The notes below the pieces were generated by a model that was given only the letters and a program-made list of their open reading frames with translations, was not told the DNA's origin and ran no database searches. Made by a program: the position numbers and the translations under genes. From positions 1-64,000 of the forward strand of contig CACJBM010000004.1 of NCBI GenBank assembly GCA_902591645.1: a stretch of 64,000 nt of DNA. The letters run 5' to 3'. Positions 7,882-12,895 of this stretch are shown piece after piece; position 1 is the stretch's first letter; the number at the start of each line of letters is the position of its first letter. This DNA is from an uncultured Verrucomicrobiota bacterium. GTDB lineage: Bacteria; Verrucomicrobiota; Verrucomicrobiae; Verrucomicrobiales; DEV007.

Positions 7882-8006
7882 ATGAGGCTCTTTATAATCC
7901 TACTGATAACTTTTTTCATCACATCCTGTGACTGAACATGACGGGGTAGTAAGAAGCTTACAGTTGTAAGCGAAAATAATAATTCTCTGCCAGAAAACAC
8001 AGATTA
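7882..8006 (+). pseudogene. Remnant of a small lipoprotein gene
   Basis: MRLFIILLITFFITSCD, a complete lipoprotein signal with lipobox ITSC, is followed at once by TGA (7933-7935). A second TGA follows two codons later; the frame then runs on to TAA at 8004-8006. The start context AAACCATGAGGCTCTTT resembles AAACCATGAAACTCTTT at 8331-8347, the start of an intact paralogue. It is most simply a decayed copy in the lipoprotein array. The alternative is a 17-residue lipopeptide similar to colicin-type lysis peptides. Confidence 0.5.
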
Positions 8007-8017
8007 AAATCATGAAG
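7980..8017 (+). promoter_or_regulatory. Duplicated leader upstream of a lipoprotein gene, copy 1
   Basis: This 38-bp segment (TAATTCT, GCCAGAAA, ATTAAAAT, ATGAAG in order) matches 9593-9630 at 32 of 38 positions, covering the stretch up to and including the start codons of the genes at 8012 and 9625. It may be a shared promoter/leader or simply the trace of gene duplication. No obvious Shine-Dalgarno is present in either copy. Confidence 0.45.
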
Positions 8018-8332
8018 TTCTTTTATATCTTTTTGGTTTCAGTTTTCATTGTCGGTTGCGGAAGTGATTGTGATGTCAAAGAGGAAGAACCAATACCCAT
8101 TTTTGATATCCCAGAGGGCAATCCTGTAAGTCTTTTTGGTGATGGTTTTAAATACGAGTCAGAAGCTGTCGGGAAAACGATAAAATATTACCGCTTTGTC
8201 AAAGAAACGCCAAATTTGGTAATCATAAAACAAATAACGGAAATAGTTGATACGGATATTCAATCACAGGTTTTGATTCAAATTCCTAAAGATAAGATTA
8301 GCCATATCAAAGTTAATATGCCTCAAAGTTAA
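8012..8332 (+). CDS. Small predicted lipoprotein, 106 aa (array member 1)
   Basis: Signal peptide MKFFYIFLVSVFIVGCG with lipobox IVGC gives a mature lipoprotein of about 90 residues. The C-terminal third, with a beta-hairpin-like VLIQIPKDKISHIKVNM, shares a pattern with two neighbours: IPLKDIRGLKV in the 8336 product and YPMEKVQGVKL in the 9625 product. These three therefore look like diverged paralogues with one small beta-rich domain. No named family recognised. It lies 3 bp upstream of the next lipoprotein gene and is probably co-transcribed with it. Confidence 0.65.
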   Translation: MKFFYIFLVSVFIVGCGSDCDVKEEEPIPIFDIPEGNPVSLFGDGFKYESEAVGKTIKYYRFVKETPNLVIIKQITEIVDTDIQSQVLIQIPKDKISHIKVNMPQS

Positions 8333-8335
8333 ACC

Positions 8336-8617
8336 ATGAAACTCTTTTTAATACTTTTGATGGCTTGTTTGCTAGTCGGTTGTGGAGACGAAGGGTATTT
8401 AGCAGAAGGAACATATGCTAAATGTGTGTGGAAGGGTGAGGTGTATGAAGGATATGTTATAGAGAATGCCGATAATATAATGGTTCTGGAATCTTTTGGT
8501 ATGAAGACGCGTATTCCATTAAAGGATATTCGAGGTCTTAAAGTGTGGAAACCAAGTGACCCAGATTACGAAGAAGCAATGAGGACAAAGCCACCACGTA
8601 AACAATTAAAACAATGA
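8336..8617 (+). CDS. Small predicted lipoprotein, 93 aa (array member 2)
   Basis: Signal peptide MKLFLILLMACLLVGCG with lipobox LVGC. The signal is nearly identical to that of the next gene (LLMACLLVGCG in both), although the mature parts are unrelated, which points to recent duplication or exchange of the 5' end. The mature part has CVWKGEVYEGYVIENAD, a short SH3-like-looking beta stretch, then IPLKDIRGLKVW shared with its paralogues and a basic tail (KPPRKQLKQ). Its stop overlaps the following start as ATGA. Function unknown. Confidence 0.65.
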   Translation: MKLFLILLMACLLVGCGDEGYLAEGTYAKCVWKGEVYEGYVIENADNIMVLESFGMKTRIPLKDIRGLKVWKPSDPDYEEAMRTKPPRKQLKQ

Positions 8618-9591
8618 AAATTCTTGGTGTTCTTTTGATGGCTTGTTTGCTTGTTGGTTGCGGCCCCTCTAAGAGAGAAGTTGAGCTTGAGAGTCAGTTG
8701 GATGAATTGAAAACTGACCTACAGCAACTTTCAGACGAGGTAGAATCAAAAGAAAAAGCTAGAGTTGCCGCAGAGCAAAAGGCAAAAGTAGCTAAAGCCG
8801 CAGAGGAAGTAGCAATCGAAAGGAAGAATATTGCAGAAGTTAAATACGCAACATTAGTGAAAGCGGCAGAGCAAACTAAAGCCGCAGAAGAAGCTAAAGC
8901 CACAGCGGCAGAAGAGCAGAAACAAAAAGAATTAGAGAAGGATCGTAAAGACCGTCTAGAAAAAATCGTTAGCGATTTTAATAGCTTGAGAATTGGGCAA
9001 GTTGCATCAGAAGGTTATTTTAAATATAAAATGCGCTTAAGCAACGATCCAGATTATCCTATAACTGTTTGGGCATACAGCAAATATCTGAATAATAAGA
9101 CCACCATTGTTAGTGAAGAAAGATTTGATCCAAAAACCATTAATACTTATTTTAATACTTCCCAAAAGGGTAATGCATTGATTTTGAGAGCAAAATCAAT
9201 GCATAGAAGCGAATACTTGGCTGAAGGAGACAAAGATCTTTTCGCATACTATTATATAGATTATGGCATTGGTGGTTTGAAAGGGGTGATGGACTTCAAA
9301 AAGATCGACAAAGAATGGAAAGTAAAGACCACAAAAGAAGAGTTTGAAAAAATTAAAGAGGGACGGTCAAAACACCCCACCGAATATGGAAAACTTGGCT
9401 ATCAGCAAATTAAAAGTCTTTCCTACGAAGATTTTTGCAGAAAACTAATCAGTGGTCGGAAATCTTTTTTTACAAGATGGGAGTGGAGAGCGTTGAGTTA
9501 CGGAATCCAAATAAGATTCACTGTTTCAGAGGACCAAAAAGGGCCTTTGATCAAGCTTTTCACTGACCTTGCTGAATTATATAATGAATAA
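8614..9591 (+). CDS. Coiled-coil predicted lipoprotein, 325 aa
   Basis: Signal peptide MKILGVLLMACLLVGCG with lipobox LVGC. Residues about 20-120 are a long Ala/Glu/Lys-rich coiled coil (LESQLDELKTDLQQLSDEVE, then AEEAKATAAEEQKQKELEKD), followed by a globular domain of about 200 residues (IVSDFNSLRIGQVASEGYFK and after) with many aromatic residues. A lipid-anchored coiled coil carrying a distal domain suggests a periplasmic spacer or entry-exclusion/surface factor, but no family is recognised. It begins within the ATGA overlap with the previous lipoprotein gene. Confidence 0.65.
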   Translation: MKILGVLLMACLLVGCGPSKREVELESQLDELKTDLQQLSDEVESKEKARVAAEQKAKVAKAAEEVAIERKNIAEVKYATLVKAAEQTKAAEEAKATAAEEQKQKELEKDRKDRLEKIVSDFNSLRIGQVASEGYFKYKMRLSNDPDYPITVWAYSKYLNNKTTIVSEERFDPKTINTYFNTSQKGNALILRAKSMHRSEYLAEGDKDLFAYYYIDYGIGGLKGVMDFKKIDKEWKVKTTKEEFEKIKEGRSKHPTEYGKLGYQQIKSLSYEDFCRKLISGRKSFFTRWEWRALSYGIQIRFTVSEDQKGPLIKLFTDLAELYNE

Positions 9592-9592
9592 T

Positions 9593-9630
9593 TAATTCTG
9601 CGCCAGAAAGCCCAAATTAAAATAATGAAG
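9593..9630 (+). promoter_or_regulatory. Duplicated leader upstream of a small membrane-protein gene, copy 2
   Basis: Second copy of the 38-bp leader described at 7980-8017 (32 of 38 positions equal), ending in the start codon of the 9625 gene. Confidence 0.45.
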
Positions 9631-9984
9631 AAACTCTTAATAGCTTTAATGGTTTGTTGTTTTCTAGTTTTTCTAGTTGGGTATTTTCTTTTTGTGGCTT
9701 GGCCGAATTACAAGCCCAAGGGTATACCCATCCCAAAAGGAACGCCGACGTCAGTCAAAGTAAATACTTCAGATGAGTGGATTACTGGAGTTTTTTGGCA
9801 CAAGCAAACACAAAAAAAATTAATCGTTACAGATAAAGATGGTAAAAAAATCTCTTATCCCATGGAAAAGGTTCAAGGTGTTAAATTGGATGAGGAATAC
9901 ATTAATAATAAAATGCATGGAGAAACATTGGAAAGGATAGAAAACCAAAAGCTTATTAATAGAGAGCATTCGGCCACCCCCTAA
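9625..9984 (+). CDS. Small membrane-anchored protein, 119 aa (array member 4)
   Basis: MKKLLIALMVCCFLVFLVGYFLFVAW forms one strongly hydrophobic N-terminal segment; unlike its neighbours it has no proper lipobox (the Cys pair at 11-12 is followed by more hydrophobic residues), so it is probably held by a transmembrane anchor. The soluble part contains KVNTSDEWITGVFW and KKISYPMEKVQGVKLDEEY, the latter matching the C-terminal pattern of the two small lipoproteins at 8012 and 8336. Last rightward gene of the element. Function unknown. Confidence 0.6.
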   Translation: MKKLLIALMVCCFLVFLVGYFLFVAWPNYKPKGIPIPKGTPTSVKVNTSDEWITGVFWHKQTQKKLIVTDKDGKKISYPMEKVQGVKLDEEYINNKMHGETLERIENQKLINREHSATP

Positions 9985-10377
9985 ACCAATCGGAATTTTA
10001 GTTTTATCTCATTCTAACCAATTGAATTTTAAATAATAAAAATTCATCACAGTTAAGAGTTTTTATAATCTAATAAAATGAATTAGCTCATAACTTGAGG
10101 CGATAACGCATCAGTAAATATTCTCATAATTTCAAACGAGAAATATATAAATCCTTGATGGTTTGTAATTCATTGTGAAAAACAGAGGCCCGATTTTTTT
10201 AAAGTCCATTGTGAGAGAAGCCGTTCCCTCCATGTGGCGATATCATTAATAGCCCCCGCCCAAATAAAGTGAATAATACGGGAGAGGGTATGCCAGTGTT
10301 CTCCACTTCAACAGTGGCAAAGATTAGCGCACCAGTGGAAGTGCCGACAATCCATGATCTCGATTGTGGTTCAAAAG
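9985..10377. other. Intergenic region with repeats between the lipoprotein array and the serine recombinase gene
   Basis: It holds the second copy of the AT-rich 24-bp repeat (10023-10046), AGAGGCCCG (10184-10192, inverse of 4691-4699) followed by a T-run, and a cluster of CCAGTG/CCACT/AGTGG words between 10293 and 10343 that can form small hairpins. Such features would suit a recombination or replication site, but none matches a known consensus. One tiny ORF is listed separately. Confidence 0.4.
10023..10046. repeat. AT-rich 24-bp repeat, right copy
   Basis: Same orientation and 22 of 24 identity with 4735-4758. It begins TGAATTTT and ends AAATTCA, so it can also fold on itself. It lies just after the last gene of the block it brackets. 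Confidence 0.5.
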
Positions 10378-10388
10378 CTAAGCCGTAG
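10290..10388 (+). CDS. Possible micro-ORF, 32 aa
   Basis: ATG 10290 is preceded by GGAGAGGG with 5-bp spacing after the GGAG, a good ribosome-binding site. The product starts MPVFSTSTVAKISAPVEV and ends at TAG 10386-10388, overlapping the convergent recombinase gene's 3' end by 11 bp. No family recognised; listed only because of the ribosome-binding site. Confidence 0.25.
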   Translation: MPVFSTSTVAKISAPVEVPTIHDLDCGSKAKP

Positions 10389-11046
10389 TAATATCAATGC
10401 CGATCCTGTTGCAAAGGTTGCGGATGGTCGTGTTGTGCCACTTGCCGTTTCGAGCAGTCTTTATCTTCTTAGCATTGAAGATATCAGCGATGCCCTTGTG
10501 ACTTACTCTGCCCTGTTCTGCCCACTGCTTCTTGATAGCTGACTTAATTGCTGTCGCTAAGGACTTCGCAAAGCCATCAGCTTCGACCTTGTTTTGCTCC
10601 GCTAAGATCTCCCCGTGCTTTCCAAGTTCTACGCCTCTTGCCTTTGCCGCTTTAAGAGCGGCTTTAGTGCGAACAGATATCAAACGGGATTCTTCTTCCG
10701 CTACTGCGGCAAATATATGTAATGTTAGATTGGTCGCGTGTGGGTTATCCACTGCACAGAATTCGACTTTCTGCTCCATGAGTCCGCTAAGAAAATGCAC
10801 GTTCCGACTTAATCTGTCGGTGCGAGCAACCAGCAAACATGCCTTGTGCTTCTTACAGGCTTTCAGTGCTTCTGCTAGTTCGGGCCTCTTGCTCTTTCGG
10901 CCAGATTCTACCTCTGTGAATTCTCCAACAATATCATGAGGGCGATTAGCCAGATAATTCTTTACCGATTCGCGTTGAGCTTCTAAGCCCAGACCACTGT
11001 TAGCTTGGGTTCTAGTGCTGACTCTATAATATGTGATATACTTCAT
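10378..11046 (-). CDS. Serine recombinase (resolvase/invertase family)
   Basis: A 222-aa small serine recombinase. YYRVSTRTQ (6-14) holds the nucleophile Ser 10; ARTDRLSRN (74-82) and AEEESRLISVRTKAAL (116-131) are the other conserved catalytic-domain motifs. The E-helix and AKARGVELG linker lead to a C-terminal helix-turn-helix (VSHKGIADIFNAKKI, then WHNTTIRNLCNRIG). The family cuts and rejoins DNA at paired sites; plasmid-type members resolve multimers or invert segments. As the element already has a tyrosine recombinase near its left end, this one more likely serves multimer resolution or inversion than integration, but that is inference. It is the third gene of a leftward micro-operon (11270 to 10378) lying just inside the right att site. 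Confidence 0.9.
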   Translation of the reverse strand: MKYITYYRVSTRTQANSGLGLEAQRESVKNYLANRPHDIVGEFTEVESGRKSKRPELAEALKACKKHKACLLVARTDRLSRNVHFLSGLMEQKVEFCAVDNPHATNLTLHIFAAVAEEESRLISVRTKAALKAAKARGVELGKHGEILAEQNKVEADGFAKSLATAIKSAIKKQWAEQGRVSHKGIADIFNAKKIKTARNGKWHNTTIRNLCNRIGIDITTA

Positions 11047-11049
11047 AAT

Positions 11050-11127
11050 CTAAAATGTTCGTGATTCGTTGAGAGCGGCTATAAGCCCAATAAAGAGTCC
11101 GAGAATGATCCAGAATTCTACTGACAT
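11050..11127 (-). CDS. Predicted single-span micro-peptide, 25 aa
   Basis: ATG 11127 to TAG at 11050-11052. The product MSVEFWIILGLFIGLIAALN plus five residues is one hydrophobic transmembrane helix. The start overlaps the end of the 50-aa ORF by 10 bp and the stop lies 3 bp before the recombinase start, so the three frames are coupled. Small single-span peptides in plasmids can be toxins or holin-like, but the tight overlap is the only evidence that it is expressed. Confidence 0.4.
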   Translation of the reverse strand: MSVEFWIILGLFIGLIAALNESRTF

Positions 11128-11270
11128 GATCTCACGGCTTCGAGTTCCATTCTAAGCTTGCGGAACTCATAAAGGTTTCTACGAGCCTCTGCCGCACACC
11201 AGACTAGTTTCCTGTTCTTAAACAAGTGTCTTATCCTAATCTCTAGTTTAAACGCCTTTTTTGTTTTCAT
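11118..11270 (-). CDS. Small basic protein, 50 aa, first gene of the recombinase micro-operon
   Basis: ATG 11270 to TAG at 11118-11120. The product begins MKTKKAFKLEIRIRHLFKNR, strongly basic, with KLVWCAAEARRNLYEFRKLR following as a likely amphipathic helix. It lies directly after a perfect 11-bp inverted repeat and runs into the 25-aa ORF and the serine recombinase gene. A basic protein next to an inverted repeat would fit a regulator of the operon; this is inference, and no family is recognised. Confidence 0.45.
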   Translation of the reverse strand: MKTKKAFKLEIRIRHLFKNRKLVWCAAEARRNLYEFRKLRMELEAVRSCQ

Positions 11271-11301
11271 TAGCTAAGTATACCACCGATTACTTAGCTA
11301 A
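11270..11301. promoter_or_regulatory. Perfect 11-bp inverted repeat upstream of the recombinase micro-operon
   Basis: TTAGCTAAGTA (11270-11280) and its exact complement TACTTAGCTAA (11291-11301) are separated by 10 bp, putting the arm centres 21 bp or two helical turns apart. The left arm touches the start codon of the 50-aa ORF, so a protein bound here would block translation initiation or the promoter. Each arm contains CTAAG, the word that makes up the iteron cluster at 5859-5964. Likely an operator or a resolvase site. Confidence 0.6.
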
Positions 11302-11376
11302 CAAGTCTTTTTTGTGTGTTTAGATGAATAGAAATGATTAAAAAATCAGTGAATTAATCCTGCTTTATAGACAGAA

Positions 11377-11396
11377 AGTTGTTCAAAAGTTGTTCA
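11377..11396 (+). repeat. Candidate right arm-type recombinase binding repeats
   Basis: AGTTGTTCA at 11377-11385 and again at 11388-11396, 11 bp apart, mirroring the pair at 1951-1970 in sequence, spacing and strand. It lies 75 bp inside the right att repeat. Confidence 0.5.
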
Positions 11397-11469
11397 GAAG
11401 TTAAAAAGCGCACAGAAAAACTTTTTTTACCGATCAAGATATGGCAAAAAACAGTTAAAATATGCAGTT

Positions 11470-11514
11470 TTAGGCGAGGACAGGCTTAATAACGTTAGCA
11501 GGTCTTACGCCAGT
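11470..11514 (-). repeat. Right attachment site: 3' end of the resident DUF1501 gene
   Basis: The last 14 codons and TAA stop of the DUF1501 gene. It matches 1806-1850 at 39 of 45 positions. The recombination point must lie within the repeat; the exact block TAGGCGAGGACAGG (11471-11484) is the best core candidate. Confidence 0.82.
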
Positions 11515-12894
11515 GAGACGGAAATCGAGTCCTTGGAACTTATGAGTGAAACGTTCATGGTTAATACCAAATAGGTGTAAGAGCGTTGCGTGCAGGTCTC
11601 TTACATTAACGATATCCGTAACAGAATTGTATCCCAGTTCATCTGTTCCTCCGTGGCTCACTCCTCCCTTGATGCCTCCGCCTGCCATCCACAGGGAGAA
11701 TCCTTTGATGTGATGATCCCTTCCGTTCCCTTGTGCCATGGGTGTCCTACCGAACTCTCCTCCCCAGATGACTAGTGTGTCATCCAACATTCCTCTTTCC
11801 TTGAGGTCTTGTATCAATGCAGCGCTGCCACGATCAACGAGACTAGCTGTATTTTTTGAAGCGTTTTTAATGCCTCCGTGATGGTCCCATCCACGATGAT
11901 ATAATTGGATGAAACGGACTCCTCTTTCGGCAAGGCGCCTGGCAAGGAGGCAATTTGACGCAAATGATCCATCGCCGGGCTTGGCTCCGTAGAGGTCAAG
12001 GATTCTCTGAGGTTCCTTGGAGACGTCCATTAGACCAGGAACTGATGCCTGCATCTTAAATGCCAATTCGTACTGAGCTATCCGGGCGGATATTTCCGGA
12101 TCATCAACTTGATCATTATGGATCCCGTTCAGTGCGTTCACCGAGTTAACAACGGACTGCTGATCTTCTCTAGTTACCCCTTTTGGGTTGGTAACGTAAA
12201 GGACCGGATCTCCCTTAGAGTGAAAAGGGACACCTTGAAAACGGCTTGGCAAGAATCCGCTGTGCCATTGCCTAGCAGCAATGGGCTGATTTTGCCCGCC
12301 CCCGACAGATGTTAAGACTACATAACCTGGTAGGTTTTCAGTTTCTGCTCCTAACCCATAAAGTAACCATGAGCCCATGGAAGGGCGGCCGGAGATTTGA
12401 GTTCCGGTATTCATGAAAGTGTGAGCCGGATCATGATTGATCTGTTCGGTGACCATGGAACGGATAATTGCAAGCTCATCTGCGACTCCACCTATTTGAG
12501 GGAAGATAGAGGAGATGTGTTGACCTGATTTTCCGAAGTGCTTGAACTCGTGCTGAGGGCCAAGGCATGTCAGGTTCTTATTTCCTTGTAATTGAGCAAT
12601 TGGCTGTCCTTTGGTGAAGGATTCAGGCATTGGTTTGCCGTTCATTTTAGCCAGCTCCGGTTTGTAATCGAGTGTCTCGAGATGAGATGGCCCGCCTGCC
12701 ATGCAGAGGTGAATGACGCGTTTAGCCTTTGCCGGGTGATCTAGTTTATTAATGACGCCGGTCCACTTCTCATCTTGGCTAGGAGCCGCTTTGAGTTCAT
12801 CATTGAGTAATGACGCGAGTGCAACGGAACCAATCCCTGTACCGGATCGGTTCAGGAAAGAGCGTCGGTTCATTTGAAAATCATAAGGTCTCAT
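11470..12894 (-). CDS. TAT-exported DUF1501 protein
   Basis: A 474-aa protein of the DUF1501 family, related to sulfatase/alkaline-phosphatase folds and always paired with PSCyt cytochromes in PVC bacteria. A twin-arginine signal is present (MNRRSFLNRSG from Met 8, so ATG 12873 is an alternative start). Typical family segments are LCMAGGPSHLETLDYKP, GEFGRTPMAQGNGRDHH and the C-terminal VNVRDLHATLLHLFGINHER. The gene starts 1 bp after the stop of the DUF1553 cytochrome gene, so the two are coupled. Its 3' end is the integration site of the element. Biochemical function of the family is not established; a periplasmic role in polymer degradation is inferred from context. Confidence 0.93.
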   Translation of the reverse strand: MRPYDFQMNRRSFLNRSGTGIGSVALASLLNDELKAAPSQDEKWTGVINKLDHPAKAKRVIHLCMAGGPSHLETLDYKPELAKMNGKPMPESFTKGQPIAQLQGNKNLTCLGPQHEFKHFGKSGQHISSIFPQIGGVADELAIIRSMVTEQINHDPAHTFMNTGTQISGRPSMGSWLLYGLGAETENLPGYVVLTSVGGGQNQPIAARQWHSGFLPSRFQGVPFHSKGDPVLYVTNPKGVTREDQQSVVNSVNALNGIHNDQVDDPEISARIAQYELAFKMQASVPGLMDVSKEPQRILDLYGAKPGDGSFASNCLLARRLAERGVRFIQLYHRGWDHHGGIKNASKNTASLVDRGSAALIQDLKERGMLDDTLVIWGGEFGRTPMAQGNGRDHHIKGFSLWMAGGGIKGGVSHGGTDELGYNSVTDIVNVRDLHATLLHLFGINHERFTHKFQGLDFRLTGVRPANVIKPVLA

Positions 12895-12895
12895 C

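Larger units (their letters stand above)
1806..11514. mobile_element. Integrated plasmid-like element inserted in the 3' end of a DUF1501 gene
   Basis: A 9.7-kb AT-rich segment bounded by a 45-bp imperfect direct repeat (1806-1850 and 11470-11514; 39 of 45 positions equal). The right copy is the 3' end of the DUF1501 gene; the left copy is an orphan that would encode the same C-terminus. Inside, in order: tyrosine recombinase (2059), HUH endonuclease (3653, reverse), lipoprotein (4840), CTAAG iteron cluster (5824-5964), unknown genes (6065-7850), small lipoprotein cluster (7882-9984), serine recombinase with two micro-ORFs (10378-11270, reverse). Paired 9-bp repeats with 11-bp period lie inside each end (1951, 11377). 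No capsid, terminase, portal, Zot-like ATPase, coupling protein or secretion genes were seen. It is best read as an integrative plasmid-like or satellite element. The boundaries are well supported; the lifestyle is inferred. Confidence 0.82.

Noticed and set aside
7882..8006. In-frame TGA right after a lipoprotein signal, considered as Sec.
   Set aside because: A second TGA follows two codons later and the remaining 23 codons show no fold; a decayed lipoprotein gene explains it better.
10174..10355. Reverse-strand frame from ATG 10355 broken by one TGA (10308-10310) and then open for about 45 codons, which could suggest a third selenoprotein.
   Set aside because: No recognisable redox motif around the TGA, no homology I can see, and the region holds several hairpin-forming repeats. 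Chance open frame or old remnant is more likely.
10532..10939. A 135-codon forward frame.
   Set aside because: Antisense to the serine recombinase, whose catalytic motifs are clear.
1806..11514. Reading the element as an inovirus-like or microvirus-like prophage because of the HUH protein and small genes.
   Set aside because: No Zot-type ATPase, no capsid, pilot or coat-like protein, and most of the small proteins carry lipoprotein signals.
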